A stretch of DNA of 16,152 nt from an uncultured Pedobacter sp. (GTDB lineage Bacteria > Bacteroidota > Bacteroidia > Sphingobacteriales > Sphingobacteriaceae), in assembly GCA_946478755.1 (NCBI GenBank), contig CAMLDJ010000111.1, positions 1 to 16,152 on the forward strand. Reading direction: 5' to 3'. The position numbers and the translations under genes were made by a program. How positions within the stretch are numbered: the stretch's first letter is position 1; each line of letters starts with the position of its first letter. Below, in pieces: positions 13,155 to 16,152 of the stretch. The notes beneath the pieces are model-generated. The model was not told where the DNA came from and did not search any database. It saw nothing but the letters and a program-made list of their open reading frames with translations.

Positions 13155-15319
13155 TTCAATAACTCCCTTACTTCGTTATAATCCTTAAGATAATATCTGG
13201 CGGCAGAAATGTTGCTTCCAACCTTAATAGTATAAGCTTCTGGTGATAAGGCCTTAAAAATATCCTCATCAGTATGATCATCGCCTAAGGCAAGGATAAA
13301 ATCCGGATCGTTGCCATACAGCCAGTTTTGAGCAGCTTTACCCTTATTGACTTCAATGTTTTTAAACTCAATTACCTTATTCCCCGGCATCATTTGTAAG
13401 CCCTTATCCGCAATGATCACTCTTAAATGATTAAGGATCTCATTTGCCCTTAGTTCGCCCAATCCTTCCTCAACTTTGCGATAATGCCATACTAAAGAAT
13501 AACTTTTTTCTTCTATAAAGGACCCTGGCGTACGGTCAGTATATGTGTCCAACACTGTTTTCACTTCCTGCTTCCATCGATCTGTAAGCAAGGGAAGGGG
13601 CTTCCATTCAGCATCTTTATATTTTTGCCAGGCTCCATGCTCAGCTATCATATCCAGGTCTAAATGTCCAAACCATTGCTCCATGGTTTCATATCTGCGA
13701 CCACTGATCAGTATGACCCTGTTTAGAGGATCTTGTGTTAACCTTTCTAAAATTGAATATAATTCTCTATCAGGTGCAGCCTTGTCAATATCGCCTTTAA
13801 AGCCCACCAGCGTACCGTCGTAATCTAAAAAGATGTATCTGTCAGTTGTTCTAGCATAATCAGCCGCTATTTGCGCACGTATGCTTTCTACTGCATGCCT
13901 GGTATGCAATGATTCCTGCATTACTTTCACTTCTTTAAGTTTGTCCATAAAGTTTTTAACCCATAAATGAATGTCAAATTTTGTGACCACACTTTGCATG
14001 CTTTTCATGCGTAGATGCTGTTCGTCAACCGGCATATTTATCGCTTGCACAATAGCCTGCATGATGTCACCGATATTATTTGGGTTTACAATCAGCGCGT
14101 CATTTAATTCCTTCGATGCTCCCGCCATTTCGCTCAGTATCAGTACCCCATCATGTTGGGCTCTGGAAGCCACATATTCCTTACTGACCAGGTTCATTCC
14201 ATCGCGCATAGGTGTTACCAGGCAAATATCTGCTGTACTATATATCGCCGAAAGAAACTCGACAGAAAAGGACCTGTAAAAATAATGTACAGGAACCCAG
14301 TTTATGGTTCTGAAACGAGCATTGATATTACCCACAAGCTGGTCGATCTGATCTTTTAACTCCCTGTATTTCGGAACCGTATCCCTGGACGGCACGACGA
14401 TCATGTAAAGTGCCAGCTTGCCAATATATTCAGGGTGCAGCTGCAGCAACAGCTCATAAGCCTGTAAACGCTGTAATATACCTTTGCTGTAATCAAGTCT
14501 GTCGATAGACAATATCGTTTTAACATTTCGCAGACTTGACTTAAACGATGCAGTAAATTTTGCTACTTTTTCGTTCCTGGTCAGCATTTCAAATTTCCTG
14601 GCATCAATACCCATAGGGAATGCTTCAACAACAATCTGCCTGTTCTTGTGATTTAATATATTATCAGAAAGATTGCTTGAAGAAAGCCTTGAGGCCGCGC
14701 TTAAAAAATGTCTTGCGTCATCAAACGTGTGAAAGCCCAGCAAATCGGCTCCAAGCATTCCCGCAATTAGCTCCTCCCTCCATGGAATAAGCCTGAAAAT
14801 TTCAAAAGAAGGAAAAGGGATGTGCTGAAAAAAACCAATGGTCACCTGGCGCTGTTCAGCCCGGATAAGACAGGGCAACAGCAACAACTGGTAATCATGT
14901 ATCCAGATGGTGTCGTTGCTCTTTAGATGTGCTAATGCCACCGCCTTGAATTTTTCATTTACCATTTTGTAAGCATCCCAGTAGGTTTGTTCAAAATTTG
15001 CATAGGTAACAAGGTAATGAAATACAGGCCACAACACCTCGTTAGAAAATCCTTCGTAATACAAGCTGATCTCTTCATTCGTTAGAAAAACGGGAATCAG
15101 GTTTAAAGCCGCAAGTCTTTCCCGGACTTCGTCGTGCCGGTCTGCCGGTACTTCTATTCCAGGCCAGCCGATCCAGATGTTATTTCCATTTTTATATACA
15201 GAACCTAATCCTGTCGCCAGGCCTCCTTCGCTCGGGCTTAACTTATATTCTCCGTTTTCTTCAGTAATTTTGACCGGTAGGCGGTTTGATATTATGATCG
15301 TTTTACTATTTGTTATCAT
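13142..15319 (-). CDS. otsAB: Bifunctional trehalose-6-phosphate synthase/phosphatase (OtsA-OtsB fusion)
   Basis: 725 residues. The N-terminal GT20 synthase domain (about 7-475) joins UDP-glucose and glucose-6-phosphate: IIISNRLPV (8-16), the Gly pair in SEGGLATGLG (30-39), WIHDYQLLLLP (139-149), GFFQHIPFPS (162-171), the phosphate-binding DRLDYSKG (273-280) and the nucleotide-sugar site TPMRDGMNLVSKEYVASR (369-386, Glu381). The C-terminal HAD phosphatase domain (about 490-725) removes the phosphate to give trehalose: LDYDGT (498-503, nucleophile Asp499), ISGRR (538-542), the SLVWHYR cap motif (608-614) and GDDHTDEDIF (679-688). Fused OtsA-OtsB enzymes are known in Bacteroidota. The start at 15319 fits the family. 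It converges on the GH15 gene, with stop codons overlapping by 2 bp. Confidence 0.96.
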   Translation of the reverse strand: MITNSKTIIISNRLPVKITEENGEYKLSPSEGGLATGLGSVYKNGNNIWIGWPGIEVPADRHDEVRERLAALNLIPVFLTNEEISLYYEGFSNEVLWPVFHYLVTYANFEQTYWDAYKMVNEKFKAVALAHLKSNDTIWIHDYQLLLLPCLIRAEQRQVTIGFFQHIPFPSFEIFRLIPWREELIAGMLGADLLGFHTFDDARHFLSAASRLSSSNLSDNILNHKNRQIVVEAFPMGIDARKFEMLTRNEKVAKFTASFKSSLRNVKTILSIDRLDYSKGILQRLQAYELLLQLHPEYIGKLALYMIVVPSRDTVPKYRELKDQIDQLVGNINARFRTINWVPVHYFYRSFSVEFLSAIYSTADICLVTPMRDGMNLVSKEYVASRAQHDGVLILSEMAGASKELNDALIVNPNNIGDIMQAIVQAINMPVDEQHLRMKSMQSVVTKFDIHLWVKNFMDKLKEVKVMQESLHTRHAVESIRAQIAADYARTTDRYIFLDYDGTLVGFKGDIDKAAPDRELYSILERLTQDPLNRVILISGRRYETMEQWFGHLDLDMIAEHGAWQKYKDAEWKPLPLLTDRWKQEVKTVLDTYTDRTPGSFIEEKSYSLVWHYRKVEEGLGELRANEILNHLRVIIADKGLQMMPGNKVIEFKNIEVNKGKAAQNWLYGNDPDFILALGDDHTDEDIFKALSPEAYTIKVGSNISAARYYLKDYNEVRELLKDLY

Positions 15320-15607
15320 TCTTACTTAAAACAACCAATAAGCTAATAATTTGTTTGAAAAATTATCAAATTTCAGTTAATGCATTAGTTATTAACTGTA
15401 TATTGAAAGTGGATATTTTCAATTGTAGGACCTTTCGTCCCGGCGATGCCATTTCAATAAAAAAGCCTGTGATTAATCTCTACAAACTTTATTGCCCCTG
15501 ACATTTCTTCATCAGGAACATTTACAAAAAATTTGGAAATATTAAAAATACTTTACACATTTGATATGTACTACATAACTACTAGTCACTAACCAAATAT
15601 AAATCAT
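15320..15607. other. Divergent intergenic region with inverted repeat
   Basis: Holds the promoters of otsAB (minus) and the sialidase gene (plus), but no strong consensus element was found. CAGTTAAT (15374-15381) and ATTAACTG (15391-15398) form an 8-bp inverted repeat with a 9-bp centre, which could be an operator. CCTGA (15497-15501) and TCAGG (15512-15516) form a weaker one. Open frames here are short and not convincing. Confidence 0.3.
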
Positions 15608-16152
15608 ATGTACCACGTTAAGAAATTAAGTGTTAGCAGAAAGAAGGTTTCAATTCTTTGCTACCTTACTTCTATGTTACTTACTGTGACGGGTTGTGCA
15701 AAGCCACAGGTAGCTCTGCAATGGCTCGAAAAACAAGCCGCAGGGCAGGAAAACCTGGCTACCGCTACTGTCTTAGCGGTCCCTGTTTACACCACTATCA
15801 CACTGCTTAATGACGGCAACGAAGGCAATAACGGAGTTATCTATCATTCATTCCGCATCCCATCAATTATTAAAACGAATAATGGTACACTAATCGCCTT
15901 TGCAGAAGGCAGAAGATGGATTCCGAGCGACTATGGAGACATTAATATTGTCTTTAAGAAATCGACCAATAAGGGTTCTTCCTGGTCTGCCTGTGGAGAA
16001 GTAATTGGAAGCGGACCTGGTAGCTGGACTAATCCGACGGCTGTTTGTGACTGGAGTTTGGGTGCGAATGGTAGGATATGGCTTTTCATGGAATGGAACG
16101 ATGAGCATAAACAACAATGCTCAGATTTTGCTGCATGGGGTGATAGAAGAAT
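15608..16152 (+). CDS. Exo-alpha-sialidase-like lipoprotein, 5' part, truncated by window edge
   Basis: 181 residues visible, open to the window end. The N-terminus is basic then hydrophobic (about 15-29) with a lipobox TVTGC, Cys30, so it is a predicted lipoprotein. A linker of about 45 residues leads into the catalytic part: the sialidase FRIP motif in YHSFRIPSII (79-88, Arg83 of the arginine triad), LIAFAEGRR (95-103) and SDYGDINIV (107-115), where Asp108 is the likely acid/base. A degenerate Asp-box, KSTNKGSSW (118-126), has Asn in place of Asp. This is the start of a six-bladed sialidase/neuraminidase fold acting on sialic-acid glycans at the cell surface or periplasm. The C-terminal Tyr/Glu nucleophile region is outside the window, so substrate and activity are unsure; other BNR-repeat hydrolases are an alternative. 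Confidence 0.8.
   Translation, partial: MYHVKKLSVSRKKVSILCYLTSMLLTVTGCAKPQVALQWLEKQAAGQENLATATVLAVPVYTTITLLNDGNEGNNGVIYHSFRIPSIIKTNNGTLIAFAEGRRWIPSDYGDINIVFKKSTNKGSSWSACGEVIGSGPGSWTNPTAVCDWSLGANGRIWLFMEWNDEHKQQCSDFAAWGDRR

Noticed and set aside
15310..15501. Plus-strand 63-codon frame between otsAB and the sialidase
   Set aside because: It starts inside the otsAB 5' end in AT-rich promoter DNA and shows no family features.
1..16152. CRISPR arrays, insertion sequences, integrases, rRNA
   Set aside because: None seen: no regularly spaced repeats, transposase motifs or rRNA-like blocks in the window.

Overview
The window looks like chromosome of a Bacteroidota bacterium, most probably a Sphingobacteriaceae-type organism (Pedobacter/Mucilaginibacter-like). 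This rests on low-GC intergenic DNA, near-absence of Shine-Dalgarno sequences, promoters of the TTG-N19/21-TAnnTTTG type, LytTR/LytS-like signalling genes, a sphingomyelin-synthase-like PAP2 protein, a Tat/lipoprotein GMC dehydrogenase pair and a fused OtsA-OtsB trehalose enzyme. The family-level placement is inference.

Region 1 (1-1830) is a signalling locus. It holds the 5' part of a membrane histidine kinase (minus strand, cut by the window edge), an unannotated 47-residue Thr/Pro-rich peptide gene on the plus strand (392-535) with its own terminator, and a LytTR response regulator (minus). The roughly 475 bp upstream of the regulator has no clear gene but is rich in signals: two 8-bp direct repeats spaced exactly 21 bp (LytTR/BtsR-like geometry) plus a third half-site, a plus-strand promoter leading into two strong hairpins (possible small RNA), and a 15-bp motif present twice. 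This is the best candidate for something undescribed: a peptide, kinase and LytTR regulator locus with its own operators.

Region 2 (1830-5300) holds a PAP2-like membrane phosphatase (minus), then a two-gene plus-strand operon: a GMC flavoprotein dehydrogenase with a ferredoxin-spaced Cys cluster, and a Tat-type lipoprotein of the gluconate-2-dehydrogenase subunit 3 family. A plus-strand terminator sits unexpectedly in front of this operon. Two terminators from opposite strands end the operon and the following gene.

Region 3 (5300-10880) holds a small outer-membrane beta-barrel protein (minus), a Gfo/Idh/MocA oxidoreductase, and an overlapping gene pair encoding a heterodimeric ABC exporter with one degenerate and one consensus ATP site. 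Convergent to the exporter is a 33-residue single-span membrane protein gene with a near-perfect Bacteroidota promoter, too short for usual gene callers.

Region 4 (10880-15320) has a structured non-coding stretch ending in a strong bidirectional terminator. It is followed by a GH15 glucoamylase/trehalase-like hydrolase and a convergent bifunctional trehalose-6-phosphate synthase/phosphatase. Their stop codons overlap inside a perfect 11-bp hairpin. Together they could form a trehalose (or glucan/trehalose) module. Region 5 (15608 to the end) is the start of a lipoprotein exo-sialidase, truncated by the window.
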